Shown piece by piece: positions 1-8,816 of a stretch of DNA of 64,000 nt (position 1 is its first letter; every line of letters starts with the position of its first letter). Made by a program: the position numbers and the translations under genes. The notes under the pieces were generated by a model. It ran no database searches and was not told the DNA's origin. It saw nothing but the letters and a program-made list of their open reading frames with translations. This DNA is from Clostridium scatologenes (GTDB taxonomy: Bacteria > Bacillota > Clostridia > Clostridiales > Clostridiaceae): NCBI RefSeq assembly GCF_000968375.1, contig NZ_CP009933.1, positions 5,642,001 to 5,706,000 on the forward strand. The letters run 5' to 3'.

Positions 1-66
1 AAATAAAGTTTTCAGTATAAGAGTTAAAATTGCAGTTTAGAAAAATAAATAGAAAGGGAGATTAGT

Positions 67-1419
67 ATGCCTTATAAAGAAAGTTTAGCCTACAGCAGAG
101 ATTTGATAAAAGGCACTAATATAGAAGTGCTAAAGAAAAAACTAATAATGCCTTATGCAGGTACTGCTACAATTAAGTTATATGATTCACTAACAGGAAA
201 ACAAACTTACGAAGCAAAAAGTGAAAACAGAATATCTGCTGTGTTTGGAAATACGGCTTATCTTGATGGATATTACTATCCGATGCTAGATAATAATATC
301 AATGACATACTTAGGGATATATACACAACGTATCCATTTAGAATAATGGTTTTAACTACAGGAGATATTCCAGAAGATCCTTATGATTATTGGACTTGGG
401 GAAATATAGTAGGCTATGCAGATAATTTATATACTTATAGTGGTAGTGATAATTTAAGGGGTAGCGTAAATAGTTCTGAAACAACAAGGTCCACTAGTAC
501 AAGGCATTATGTAATAGATTTTCCTACTAATGCTGCTAACGGAACTTTTAAAAGTATATATTGGACTGGAGGAGATGGTACTGATGGCAATGCTCGAAGT
601 CCAAGAATAAATTCCACATATACAAAGAGGATGTTGGAAAAGGGTGGAGACGGAAATTACCTACACAATTATAATTTATGTACAGATGAGAGTAACCTTT
701 ATGTACTGGAAACCGGTTCAACAACTTTACATGTATATGATAAAGTAACTGGAACTAAGAAGAGTAATGTAACTTTGGGGGTAGCAGCAAAGGCTATTGC
801 TTATGATGGTACAAACTTTTGGATATTAATAAATGATGGATCTTTAAAAAAATTAGATAAGAATTTTGCTGTAGTAGCTTCTTATTCAAAAGGTGCTGCA
901 ATTCCAGCTGATCTTGTTTATAGTGTACAGTATTTTGACATTGCAGTAAATGATACTTATGTTTACATAGCTTACAATGGATGCACAGATTCATCTGGTT
1001 CAAGTTCTAAATATAAAAGTTGTATAGCTAGATACAATAAAGATGGTACCTTTGCTGACAAAACGCAAATATATACTGGCAGTTCTGGAGAGATTGCTTT
1101 AACACAAATACCCAATAATAAATTGTGGGTAATAATACGTTATGGTACTTGTTTGCAGCTTAATAATGATTTGACGCCATATGGCACTTCAAGTTTTACT
1201 TCTACTATTTACAATAGTATTGTTTGGGATAAGGATACTTCTAATATATTTACTTTTGATGGCAGCGGTTATGGAGAATTAAAGCAGCAGTATATTGTTC
1301 CAGCGTCAGCACACACACTTCTTCCAGAGGCAATAACTAAAACGCCAACTAATACTATGAAAATTCAATATGATTTTACTTGTGATTATGTGTATCCATT
1401 GGATATGCCTGCTCATTAG
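67..1419 (+). CDS. phage structural protein (tail/fibre region, beta-propeller-like)
   Basis: 450 residues, ATG preceded by AAAGGGAG. The sequence is rich in Gly, Ser, Thr, Tyr and Asn. Its middle and C-terminal parts (about residues 200-400) show repeated short beta-rich units such as NLYVLETGS, NFWILINDG and KLWVIIRYG, as in a propeller-like fold. There is no signal peptide or catalytic motif. It lies directly before an XhlA-like protein, endolysin and holin, where phages carry tail-fibre or baseplate accessory proteins. The phage role is inferred from that context; I do not recognise the exact family. Confidence 0.6.
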   Translation: MPYKESLAYSRDLIKGTNIEVLKKKLIMPYAGTATIKLYDSLTGKQTYEAKSENRISAVFGNTAYLDGYYYPMLDNNINDILRDIYTTYPFRIMVLTTGDIPEDPYDYWTWGNIVGYADNLYTYSGSDNLRGSVNSSETTRSTSTRHYVIDFPTNAANGTFKSIYWTGGDGTDGNARSPRINSTYTKRMLEKGGDGNYLHNYNLCTDESNLYVLETGSTTLHVYDKVTGTKKSNVTLGVAAKAIAYDGTNFWILINDGSLKKLDKNFAVVASYSKGAAIPADLVYSVQYFDIAVNDTYVYIAYNGCTDSSGSSSKYKSCIARYNKDGTFADKTQIYTGSSGEIALTQIPNNKLWVIIRYGTCLQLNNDLTPYGTSSFTSTIYNSIVWDKDTSNIFTFDGSGYGELKQQYIVPASAHTLLPEAITKTPTNTMKIQYDFTCDYVYPLDMPAH

Positions 1420-1426
1420 GAATGTT

Positions 1427-1452
1427 AGATATCTTCAAGATGTCTTTTTTTA
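1427..1452 (+). terminator. Rho-independent terminator after the structural gene
   Basis: A 7-bp stem, AGATATC/GATGTCT with one wobble pair, around a 5-nt loop is followed by a run of T. It sits 8 nt after the stop codon and separates the structural gene from the lysis genes. Confidence 0.6.
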
Positions 1453-1470
1453 TTTTTTGAAAGAGGGGAG

Positions 1471-1908
1471 ATGGTTAACTTGGAGGATAGAAGCTGTAAG
1501 GATTGTTTACAGATAGAAAATATTAAGAATAAGATGGAGGGCTTTGAAAAGACGTTGAAAAGTTCAGAGGGAAAGGTTTATGACATGATTTTAAAGCTTC
1601 AGGATAGGGTGGGAACATTGGAAAGACAGGGAGATAAGAATGAGGAAAGAGTATCAATGATATTTAATATTTTAAATGAAATAAAAGATAGTGTGAAAAT
1701 AATAGCTGATAAGATAGATGATTTTGAAAGACATCCACCTGGTAATGTATCTGTAGAAGCCTTAAGAAGGGATCTGAAAGAGTTGTCAAATAGAGTTAAG
1801 GTGGTAGAGGATAAGCCTGCAAAGAAATGGGACGATACCACAAAGACAATAACCTTAGTTTTAGTCACTCAGATAGCAATATTTATAATATCAAAAATTT
1901 TAAAATAG
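1471..1908 (+). CDS. XhlA-like phage coiled-coil membrane protein
   Basis: 145 residues. It has an N-terminal CxxC-type pair (CKDC), a long charged coiled coil over about residues 20-115, and one C-terminal membrane segment ending in IISKILK. This is the architecture of phage XhlA (hemolysin-like lysis accessory) proteins, though longer than the usual 80-90 residues. The GAGGGGAG ribosome binding site touches the ATG at 1471. The in-frame TTG at 1480 has better spacing and may be the true start. The endolysin starts 12 bp downstream, so it probably belongs to the lysis cassette. Confidence 0.6.
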   Translation: MVNLEDRSCKDCLQIENIKNKMEGFEKTLKSSEGKVYDMILKLQDRVGTLERQGDKNEERVSMIFNILNEIKDSVKIIADKIDDFERHPPGNVSVEALRRDLKELSNRVKVVEDKPAKKWDDTTKTITLVLVTQIAIFIISKILK

Positions 1909-1920
1909 GGAGGAATAAAA

Positions 1921-2709
1921 ATGGACAAACAAGTATTTATTAATGAAGTAAAAGGTGGAGCAGTTGCAGCAATGAATAAATATGGAATATTAGCTTCTCT
2001 AACAATTGCTCAAGCCATTTTAGAATCTGGATGGGGAGAAAGTGAGCTTACTAAAGTAGCTAATAATCTCTTTGGTATAAAAAGATGGGGATATCCAGAC
2101 TTTGTTGAAATGCCAACAACAGAATATAGAAATGGGCAGGCAGCTCAGGAAAATGCAGAATTTAGGAAATATCCATCATGGGATTACAGCATTGCTGATC
2201 ATACTGCTTTTCTACTTCAAAATGATAGATATAAGAATTTGATAGGAATTAAGGACTACAAGGAAGCATGCACACTCATACAGCAGGATGGATATGCTAC
2301 AGACCCAAGTTATTCAAATTTACTAATACAAATAATTGAGGAGAATGAACTTCAAAAATATGATTCTAATGTACTAACAAATCCTGCAATTGAATCAGTG
2401 CAGAATTTGTGTAATAGCTTAGGAATAAGAGATTCTGATGGGAGAGCATTAGCAGTTGATGGATTACTTGGTCCGTGTACTACAAGTGCAATTTCAAAAT
2501 TACCAATACTTCAAAGAGGTTCAAAAGGTGAATTTGTAAAATGGGTACAGCAAAGATTGATTGATTTAGGCTTCAGTTGTGGAACATATGGCGCAGATGG
2601 AGATTTTGGTTATTGTACCTTAACCGCTGTACAAAACTTTCAAAGTAAAAATGGATTAAGAGCAGATGGGATAGCTGGACCACTAACCTTATCTGCTCTT
2701 TTAAAATAA
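1921..2709 (+). CDS. phage endolysin: glucosaminidase plus peptidoglycan-binding domain
   Basis: 262 residues, no signal peptide, as usual for a holin-dependent endolysin. Residues 1-155 match the GH73 beta-N-acetylglucosaminidase fold: ASLTIAQAILESGWGES carries the catalytic Glu, followed by NNLFGIK and the YPSWDYSIADHTAFL motif. Residues about 165-262 form a PG_binding_1-type domain with LQRGSKGEFVKWVQQRL and DGDFGYCTLTAVQNFQ. It should cut glycan strands of the host wall at lysis. The RBS is GGGAGGA. The holin gene follows 13 bp later. Confidence 0.9.
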   Translation: MDKQVFINEVKGGAVAAMNKYGILASLTIAQAILESGWGESELTKVANNLFGIKRWGYPDFVEMPTTEYRNGQAAQENAEFRKYPSWDYSIADHTAFLLQNDRYKNLIGIKDYKEACTLIQQDGYATDPSYSNLLIQIIEENELQKYDSNVLTNPAIESVQNLCNSLGIRDSDGRALAVDGLLGPCTTSAISKLPILQRGSKGEFVKWVQQRLIDLGFSCGTYGADGDFGYCTLTAVQNFQSKNGLRADGIAGPLTLSALLK

Positions 2710-2722
2710 TGGAGGTAGTGAA

Positions 2723-3103
2723 ATGGATAAAAATTATGTAATTTCATATGGTATTTACTTTCTTATAACTGCTGTGCTAGGCTATGCAACAGCAATATTT
2801 AAGAAAATGAAGGATGATAAAAAATCTTTCTATAATAAGCAAATGGATCTTATAAATGCTCAGCAGGAAGCATTAAAAGCTAAAGTTGGAGAAGAAGAAT
2901 ATAACCGTACAAAACAAGAAGTTCAAGATATTATATATAAGATTGAGCAGTTAGGAAAAGAACTAGCGTGGGATGCAGTAACCAAACATGCTAAAGCAGC
3001 TGAAGAAGTAGCTTCAAAATATACAGGATTATCAGATGAAGATATTTATAATATTATAAAAACCACGGTTGGAATGATGAATTCTAAAGGTAGCAATACT
3101 TAA
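2723..3103 (+). CDS. phage holin, LL-H family
   Basis: 126 residues with one N-terminal membrane helix (about residues 7-26), then a long amphipathic charged region rich in Lys, Glu and Ala. The C-terminal part resembles LL-H family holins (AWDAVTKHAKAAEEVA, then DIYNIIKTTVGMMN). It would form the membrane lesions that release the endolysin encoded just upstream. A GGAGGTAG ribosome binding site lies 6 nt before the ATG. Confidence 0.75.
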   Translation: MDKNYVISYGIYFLITAVLGYATAIFKKMKDDKKSFYNKQMDLINAQQEALKAKVGEEEYNRTKQEVQDIIYKIEQLGKELAWDAVTKHAKAAEEVASKYTGLSDEDIYNIIKTTVGMMNSKGSNT

Positions 3104-3144
3104 TTCCAGAACTAAGATTCTTAATCAAATATGAAATATTTTAG

Positions 3145-3217
3145 GAGTCCATTCCTATTTATAAATGTAATAGAAACTTATCTGTAGATGATATATATAG
3201 GAAAGGCTCTTTTTTTA
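3145..3217 (+). terminator. probable terminator after the holin gene
   Basis: An imperfect inverted repeat pairs a TTCCTAT core near 3152 with ATAGGAA near 3197, with GAG/CTC outer pairing and a loop of about 30 nt. T7 follows at 3211-3217. The next gene's ribosome binding site comes directly after it. The long loop lowers confidence. Confidence 0.45.
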
Positions 3218-3231
3218 TGGAGGTTGGGTAA

Positions 3232-3648
3232 ATGACAGATATTCAGAAGGAAAAAATACATAAGATGAGAAAAGAGGGACAAAGTTATTCTAAAATTGCA
3301 TTAGCCTTAGGCATATCTGAAAATACCATAAAGTCTTACTGCAGACGTAACAATTTGGGGGCTAATAAAGCTAAAGAACAAAATACAGAGAAGAAGATAA
3401 ATACTTCTTGTAGACATTGTGGCAAACCATTAATCCAAGGAACAAAAGGACAACCTAAAAAGTTTTGTTCAGAGGAATGTAGAAGAGCATGGTGGAAGAT
3501 GAACCAAGGTAAATCTAATAGGAAAGCTTTCTATAAATTAAAATGTGTAGGTTGCGGAAAGAAATTTGAAAGCTATGGTAATAAAAAGCGGAAGTTTTGC
3601 AGTCATACCTGCTATATAAATTATCGTTTTAAGAAAGAGAGTGTTTAA
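3232..3648 (+). CDS. HTH plus twin zinc-finger protein of a phage/recombinase module
   Basis: 138 residues. Residues 1-45 form a sigma-70 region 4/resolvase-like helix-turn-helix (KMRKEGQSYSKIALALGISE). Two treble-clef-like zinc sites follow: CRHCGKP with KFCSEECRRAWW at about 61-93, and CVGCGKK with KFCSHTCYINYR at about 105-133. It lies between the holin and the recombinases with GGAGG 8 nt before the ATG. A DNA-binding regulator of the element is likely, but the exact role is not known to me. Confidence 0.65.
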   Translation: MTDIQKEKIHKMRKEGQSYSKIALALGISENTIKSYCRRNNLGANKAKEQNTEKKINTSCRHCGKPLIQGTKGQPKKFCSEECRRAWWKMNQGKSNRKAFYKLKCVGCGKKFESYGNKKRKFCSHTCYINYRFKKESV

Positions 3649-3649
3649 A

Positions 3650-3805
3650 ATGACACATGAGCAATTTGAAGGTGAAAAGAATTATAGGGTATCTATTGCT
3701 ATTGCTAAGATTATGCTCTCTAAAGAACTAATAAATTCGAAAGATTATAGTAAAATAGATGCCATGTTAATAAATAAATATAAGCCTATTATTGGTGGGT
3801 TATAA
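3650..3805 (+). CDS. SHOCT-like small protein
   Basis: 51 residues (starts MTHEQFEGEKNYRVS, ends YKPIIGGL), read by eye. The C-terminal half (IMLSKELINSKDYSKIDAMLINKY) fits the short SHOCT helical motif found in small proteins next to clostridial serine recombinases. The start overlaps the region just after the zinc-finger gene's stop (TAAAATG), so translation is probably coupled. The function of SHOCT proteins is poorly defined; a helper role in recombination is speculation. Confidence 0.65.
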   Translation: MTHEQFEGEKNYRVSIAIAKIMLSKELINSKDYSKIDAMLINKYKPIIGGL

Positions 3806-3868
3806 TTCTTATTTATTTGCTATGTATCAAAGTTAGAGTTAACATAGCTAGCTGAAAGGAGTGATATT

Positions 3869-5173
3869 GTGATAAGAAAAATAAGGAAGATACAACCTTT
3901 GATACAAAATCTGCCTACCAAAAAGCGTGTAGCTGCTTATGCAAGGGTATCAAGTGGCAAGGATGAAATGCTTCATTCTCTTTCAGCACAGGTTAGCTAT
4001 TATAGTAATTTTATTCAAAAACATGCTGGATGGGAATATGCAGGAGTTTATGCAGATGAAGCAATTACAGGAACAAAAGAACTTAGACCAGGATTTCAAA
4101 AGCTTTTGGACCAATGTAGAAATGGTAAAATAGATATGGTTATTACTAAATCCATATCAAGATTAGCAAGAAACACAGTTACTATGCTGGAAACAGTAAG
4201 AGAATTAAAGGATTTAAACATTGATGTTTATTTTGAAAAAGAGAATATACACAGTGTTAGCGGGGATGGTGAGTTAATGCTTACTATCCTCGCTTCTTTT
4301 GCGCAGGAGGAAAGCCGTTCAGTAAGTGAAAATTGCAAATGGCGAATTAGAAAAGGTTTTGCTAATGGAGAACTTCTTAATTTAAGGTTTATGTATGGCT
4401 ATAGAATTAAAAAAGATAAAATCGAAATTGAGGAATCAGAGGCAGAAATTGTTCGTATGATTTTTAAAGACTATATAAATGGACTGGGTTCTACATCAAT
4501 TGCTAAGAAGCTTAGGAAATTGGATGTTAAGAAATTGCTAGGAGGAATTTGGAACTCAGAAAGAGTACTTGGTATTTTAGAAAATGAAAAATATACAGGA
4601 AACGCATTACTTCAAAAAAAGTATGTTGTAGACCATTTAACAAAGAAATTAGTTTTAAATAAAGGTAATCTTCCAAAATATTATGCAGAAGGTACACACC
4701 CACCAATTATAGATTTGGAGAGTTTTCAAAAGGCACAAGAGATTTTAAGAGAAAATGGTAAAAGAAATTTAGGTATAGATACAAGGGTTAAATATGCTTT
4801 TACTGGCAAAGTAGTCTGTAGTAGATGCGGGAAAAACTACAGACACAAAAACATAAAAGGAAGGGCTAAATGGTTCTGTTATACTTATTTTAAATATGGA
4901 AAGGAGAGTTGTTCTTCCAAGGAAATACCTGAAGATATTCTGATTTCATTAACTATACAGACTTTAGGAATTAAAGAGTTTGACAAAAATATCTTTGAAG
5001 AAAAGATAAGGCAAATAAAAGTTCTTAATAGTAGGACCTTAGAATTTATTTTTTATAATGGAACAACTGTAGAAAAACAATGGAACTATAGTTCAAGAAG
5101 TGAAAGTTGGAGTGAAGAGGATAGGCAAAAGGCAAGAGAAAGAAGTCTTGAAAAATTAGATGGGAGGAGTTAG
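3869..5173 (+). CDS. large serine recombinase 1
   Basis: 434 residues, GTG start with AAAGGAG 10 nt upstream. The N-terminal resolvase domain (about residues 19-165) holds the catalytic Ser in YARVSS, the ITKSISRLARN motif and the QEESRSVSEN helix. A recombinase domain follows (about 175-290, GSTSIAKKLRKL). A zinc ribbon lies at about 315-350 (CSRCGK with a later Cys pair). There is no long C-terminal coiled coil, unlike recombinase 2. Such enzymes catalyse site-specific integration or excision of mobile elements. It forms a translationally overlapping unit with the small ORF at 5160 and recombinase 2. Confidence 0.9.
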   Translation: MIRKIRKIQPLIQNLPTKKRVAAYARVSSGKDEMLHSLSAQVSYYSNFIQKHAGWEYAGVYADEAITGTKELRPGFQKLLDQCRNGKIDMVITKSISRLARNTVTMLETVRELKDLNIDVYFEKENIHSVSGDGELMLTILASFAQEESRSVSENCKWRIRKGFANGELLNLRFMYGYRIKKDKIEIEESEAEIVRMIFKDYINGLGSTSIAKKLRKLDVKKLLGGIWNSERVLGILENEKYTGNALLQKKYVVDHLTKKLVLNKGNLPKYYAEGTHPPIIDLESFQKAQEILRENGKRNLGIDTRVKYAFTGKVVCSRCGKNYRHKNIKGRAKWFCYTYFKYGKESCSSKEIPEDILISLTIQTLGIKEFDKNIFEEKIRQIKVLNSRTLEFIFYNGTTVEKQWNYSSRSESWSEEDRQKARERSLEKLDGRS

Positions 5174-5258
5174 CTTTGGCAGTAGCAAGAGCAGTAACAG
5201 TAATACCAGCCAACAGCTGGCCGCTTTGCACCAGTTACTACAGGAGCAGTTGCTATGA
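5160..5258 (+). CDS. 32-residue ORF bridging the two recombinases
   Basis: The ATG at 5160 lies inside the last codons of recombinase 1 and the TGA at 5256-5258 overlaps the ATG of recombinase 2 (ATGA). The product starts MGGVSFGSSKSSNSN and ends in a Gln/Leu-rich amphipathic helix (QQLAALHQLLQEQLL). No strong RBS is visible, so translation would depend on coupling. It fills the gap between the recombinases exactly, which argues for a real coupled ORF. An alternative is a leader that only keeps ribosomes moving. Function unknown. Confidence 0.5.
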   Translation: MGGVSFGSSKSSNSNTSQQLAALHQLLQEQLL

Positions 5259-6766
5259 AAAGGGTAGCAGCCTATGCAAGAGTTTCAACGGATAATGAGG
5301 AACAGCTTTCAAGCTTTGATGCACAAATGGATTATTACACAAGGCATATTAAATCAAATCCTGCTTGGACTTTTATTGAAGTCTATACAGATGAGGGGAT
5401 TTCAGCAACAAGTACAAAAAAGCGGGAGGGTTTTAAAAGAATGATTTCTGATGCACTAAATGGGAAGATTGACCTTATAATAACCAAGTCAGTTAGCAGG
5501 TTTGCTAGGAATACCGTTGATACACTTACAACCGTTAGGAAGCTTAAGGAAAAAGGCGTAGAGGTGTATTTTGAAAAGGAAAATATATATACTTTAGATA
5601 GCAAAGGGGAATTATTAATAACTATTATGTCAAGCTTAGCTCAAGAAGAAAGCCGCTCAATTAGTGAAAATGTTACCTGGGGGCAAAGAAAAAGATTTGC
5701 AGATGGTAAAGTAAGCCTACCTTATAAGCGGTTTCTTGGATATGAAAAAGGTGAAGGTGGGTTACCTAAAATTGTTGAGAAGGAAGCTGTTATTGTAAGA
5801 TTAATTTATAAATTATTTCTTGAAGGTAAAACTCCATCATGGGTAGCAAAGTATTTGACTACAAATAAAATTCCAACTCCAGGAGGCAAAGAAATTTGGC
5901 GGCAAAGTACAGTACTTAGTATTCTCCAGAATGAAAAGTATAAAGGAGATGCTATTCTTCAAAAAAGTTTTACGGTTGATTTTCTAACAAAGAAGAAGAA
6001 AACTAACGAGGGTGAAGTTCCGCAATACTATGTTGAAAATAGCCATCCTGCTATAATCTCTCATGAGGTTTATGATTTAACTCAAAGTGAGATTAAGAAA
6101 CGTAAGAAGGTTAAGGGATATAAAACAAGTGGGGATTGCTTTTCAGGCAAAATCGTTTGTGGTAATTGTGGTAGTTTCTATGGAAGAAAAGTTTGGCATT
6201 CCACCAGTAAATATAGAAGGGTTATATGGCAATGTAATTCTAAATTTAAAAATGATAAAAAGTGTGACACACCACATATTTATGAGGATACTTTAAAAGA
6301 AGCTTTTTTACAGGCTTTTAATAGCATTCTTAAAAATAAAGCTAAAATTTTAAAAGGCTATGAAGAAATAATACAAGCTTTAACGGATACTACAAAGTTA
6401 GATAAAGAAAGTGCTAAGCTACAAAATGAACTTGAAGTAGTATCAGAGTTATTGAAAAAGTGTGTGGAGGAAAATGCATATACAGTCCTAGATCAAGCTG
6501 AATATGAAGAACGTTATAATTCCTTATCAGAACGATATAAAGCCATAGAAAATAAAATTACAGAAATTAATGATAAATGTATTGAGAGAAATGCTAAACA
6601 AGAGAGGATAGAGGAGTTTATAAAGATATTAGAAAAAAATTCTACTGTTTTAACAGAGTTTGATGATGAGCTTTGGAATGCAGTTATTGAAATAGTAAAG
6701 GTGAATTCAGAAATAGATATAATCTTTGTTTTTAAGGATGGGTTTGAGTTACAGTGGAATATATAA
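5255..6766 (+). CDS. large serine recombinase 2
   Basis: 503 residues. The resolvase domain (about 1-150) has the catalytic Ser in YARVST, then ITKSVSRFARN and QEESRSISEN. The recombinase domain at about 160-270 includes TPSWVAKYL. The zinc ribbon starts CGNCGSFYG near residue 302 and ends with further Cys near 329 and 340. A long coiled coil (about 370-455) is typical of large serine integrases and controls direction. It is related to but clearly diverged from recombinase 1, so the pair may act as a heteromer. The gene is followed by a strong terminator. Confidence 0.92.
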   Translation: MKRVAAYARVSTDNEEQLSSFDAQMDYYTRHIKSNPAWTFIEVYTDEGISATSTKKREGFKRMISDALNGKIDLIITKSVSRFARNTVDTLTTVRKLKEKGVEVYFEKENIYTLDSKGELLITIMSSLAQEESRSISENVTWGQRKRFADGKVSLPYKRFLGYEKGEGGLPKIVEKEAVIVRLIYKLFLEGKTPSWVAKYLTTNKIPTPGGKEIWRQSTVLSILQNEKYKGDAILQKSFTVDFLTKKKKTNEGEVPQYYVENSHPAIISHEVYDLTQSEIKKRKKVKGYKTSGDCFSGKIVCGNCGSFYGRKVWHSTSKYRRVIWQCNSKFKNDKKCDTPHIYEDTLKEAFLQAFNSILKNKAKILKGYEEIIQALTDTTKLDKESAKLQNELEVVSELLKKCVEENAYTVLDQAEYEERYNSLSERYKAIENKITEINDKCIERNAKQERIEEFIKILEKNSTVLTEFDDELWNAVIEIVKVNSEIDIIFVFKDGFELQWNI

Positions 6767-6774
6767 GGGTAAAA

Positions 6775-6826
6775 AAATCCCCACAAGATTGGCTTTAAGT
6801 AGTCTTTCTTGTGGGGATTTTTGTTT
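6775..6826 (+). terminator. strong Rho-independent terminator closing the recombinase unit
   Basis: A 14-bp stem (AAATCCCCACAAGA at 6775-6788, partner 6807-6820) with an 18-nt loop is followed by a T-rich tract. It starts 8 nt after the recombinase 2 stop codon. It probably also marks the edge of the prophage module. Confidence 0.9.
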
Positions 6827-6935
6827 TGTATATAATTTATGTAAGTTGTGTTAATGATGTATATAAATGCTTAATAATATCAAGAATGAAATTATAAGTA
6901 GTTTAAAATAAATATGTGCCAAAGGAGAATTGAAG

Positions 6936-7454
6936 ATGTCAAAAGAAATACCATCAAACACAGTTAAAGTTATTACTATGCTTAAGTTAGATAATGGGGT
7001 TGTTATTGATTCAGAAGAGTTAACTCCTGAACAGAAAGAGGCTTATATTGAATTTGCTATACATTTAGCGGCTCCCAAAATAGCTAAATATATTGCTGAA
7101 GGAGGTTTGGTAAAAGCACCAGGGGAAGTATGCAGTGAACAACTTGTGAATGAAGCTTTTTTTAATTATCCACCTATGATGACTGTTAAACAGGCAGCAA
7201 AATTTCTTAATGTTGGAGAATCAACCGTAAGGGAAATGGAAAGACGTTGGAATGGGAAGTTCTTTCCAGCAGTTCGTATGGGTAGTAGTATTAGGATACC
7301 TAGAGATGAGTTGATTCAATGGGTGAAAGATGGAGGTATTAATAAGTATAAAGAAGAGATAGCTAAGGCAGATGCAGAATATGAAGAACAAAAAAGAAGA
7401 AATCGGGGGCAGAGTCCAAGTAGAGATAGAAGTATTATAAAAAAAACTAGATAA
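6936..7454 (+). CDS. excisionase-type HTH DNA-binding protein
   Basis: 172 residues from the ATG at 6936, which has AAAGGAG at a good distance; a TTG at 6930 is too close. Residues about 83-137 match the helix-turn-helix 17/excisionase fold: MTVKQAAKFLNVGESTVREM, then FFPAVRMGSSIRIPRDELIQWV. The N-terminal 80 residues are not recognised. The C-terminus is highly charged (KKRN-rich). Such proteins are small transcription or recombination directionality factors. The gene ends 27 bp before the next, so they are probably co-transcribed. Confidence 0.7.
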   Translation: MSKEIPSNTVKVITMLKLDNGVVIDSEELTPEQKEAYIEFAIHLAAPKIAKYIAEGGLVKAPGEVCSEQLVNEAFFNYPPMMTVKQAAKFLNVGESTVREMERRWNGKFFPAVRMGSSIRIPRDELIQWVKDGGINKYKEEIAKADAEYEEQKRRNRGQSPSRDRSIIKKTR

Positions 7455-7481
7455 AAAATGTTAAGGATAAGAAGGGGTAAC

Positions 7482-8708
7482 ATGGATTTTAAATATGTAA
7501 CTCAGGAAGAAAGGGAAAGATTATATAATGAAGTTTGGGATGAACCACTAAAAATAGTTGCACAGAGATATAACATGTCTGATAATGGATTACGAAAGCA
7601 TTGCAAAAGGCTATGGATACCACTACCATCGGTTGGATACTGGGCTAAAATAAAAGCAGGGAAAAAGGTTTTTAAGCCTGACTTACCAAAAGTTAGGGGA
7701 GAACTAAAAAGGTATGTCCATAGCTATGCCATTAAGTATAGATCAGATATAGATAAATATTCAGATGTTGAACTACAATCTATGAAAGGACTATCATTGC
7801 TTACTGATGGCACTATTCGGTATGTAAATGAGATTTGTTCCAATATTGAAGTGAAGAATCAGTTGAGAAATCCACATAACCTTATTAAGCAACATAAGGA
7901 TGAATTAATGTACAGGAAAAGAAGGGACAAGGAACTACAGCAAGCTAGTTTCAATACAGACTATTATAATATTACAAAAAGTAAGTATCGAGAAAACAAG
8001 CCAATGATACCTATTTATGTATCAGAAGTTAATTTAAATAGAGCGTATAGAATAATAAATGCATTATTGTTTGCTATTGAAGAAATGGAAGGCTTTGCGA
8101 ATGTTATGCTAGATTCAGGAAACGATAAGGGTTATTTTGTTATAATGAAAACTACATTTTATTTTATAATGATGGAAGAAGGAAAAAATAAAAGTAAAAA
8201 TAATGCTGAGGAACATGTTCCAATTTTAGTTTTATCTTTAAGTGCAGGAGATGAATATTATAAATGCACTAATTATTCTTTTAAGTTTAAGGATAAAGTA
8301 GATGAACCTTTAGAAAAACAGATTGGTATTATAATATTAGAGATGCTTCAAACAGCAAATAAAATTCTTATAGAAGAAATGCTTAGAGATAGAGAATATG
8401 AAAGGGAGATTAAGAAAAAGGAAAGGCAAAGACGATTAGAACAAATGAGGAAAGGTGAACTAGAAGAAATTAAAATTCTTCAACAAGCTGCATCAGACTG
8501 GAATAAAGCTGAAGAAATAAGGAAGTTTACTAATCAAATGGAGCTGAAAATAGGTGAAATAGAAGATGAAGAAAAGCGCCATAAACTTTCAAGGTGGGTA
8601 TTATGGGCCAAAGATAAAGCTGATTGGATAGATCCACTTATAGAAAAAGAGGATAAGTTGCTTGGCGAAAGTGAGTATATCTTTGAAGAAATAATAGAAA
8701 CTCAATAA
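7482..8708 (+). CDS. HTH and coiled-coil protein of an unnamed family
   Basis: 408 residues from the ATG at 7482 (GAAGGGG 5 nt upstream; an in-frame ATG at 7458 has no RBS). The N-terminus carries an HTH-like unit (ERLYNEVWDEPLKIVAQRYN, then SDNGLRKHCKRL) followed by the LPSVGYWAKIKAGK signature and a PDLP motif. A charged coiled coil spans about residues 295-380, then a conserved-looking end with RWVLWAKDKADWIDPLIE. I have seen this combination in uncharacterised bacterial proteins, but I know no assigned function. It lies between an excisionase-like gene and the GTPase-like gene. Confidence 0.6.
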   Translation: MDFKYVTQEERERLYNEVWDEPLKIVAQRYNMSDNGLRKHCKRLWIPLPSVGYWAKIKAGKKVFKPDLPKVRGELKRYVHSYAIKYRSDIDKYSDVELQSMKGLSLLTDGTIRYVNEICSNIEVKNQLRNPHNLIKQHKDELMYRKRRDKELQQASFNTDYYNITKSKYRENKPMIPIYVSEVNLNRAYRIINALLFAIEEMEGFANVMLDSGNDKGYFVIMKTTFYFIMMEEGKNKSKNNAEEHVPILVLSLSAGDEYYKCTNYSFKFKDKVDEPLEKQIGIIILEMLQTANKILIEEMLRDREYEREIKKKERQRRLEQMRKGELEEIKILQQAASDWNKAEEIRKFTNQMELKIGEIEDEEKRHKLSRWVLWAKDKADWIDPLIEKEDKLLGESEYIFEEIIETQ

Positions 8709-8781
8709 ATTACTATCAATAATAAACGAAAATGGAGTATAGCACAGTTAGAAAATATATAAATAATTTCCAAAAACATTA

Positions 8782-8810
8782 TTGACAAAATTTACTACAG
8801 AGCGTATCCT
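8782..8810 (+). promoter_or_regulatory. near-consensus sigma-A promoter for the leader RNA and GTPase-like gene
   Basis: TTGACA at 8782-8787, a 17-nt spacer, then TATCCT at 8805-8810. Transcription would begin near 8817, about 245 nt before the coding start at 9063. Confidence 0.75.
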
Positions 8811-8816
8811 TAAGTT

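Noticed and set aside
1..6826. A sigK-interrupting skin element
   Set aside because: Serine recombinases and lysis genes fit, but no sigK fragment is visible in the window, so an ordinary prophage end is the safer reading.
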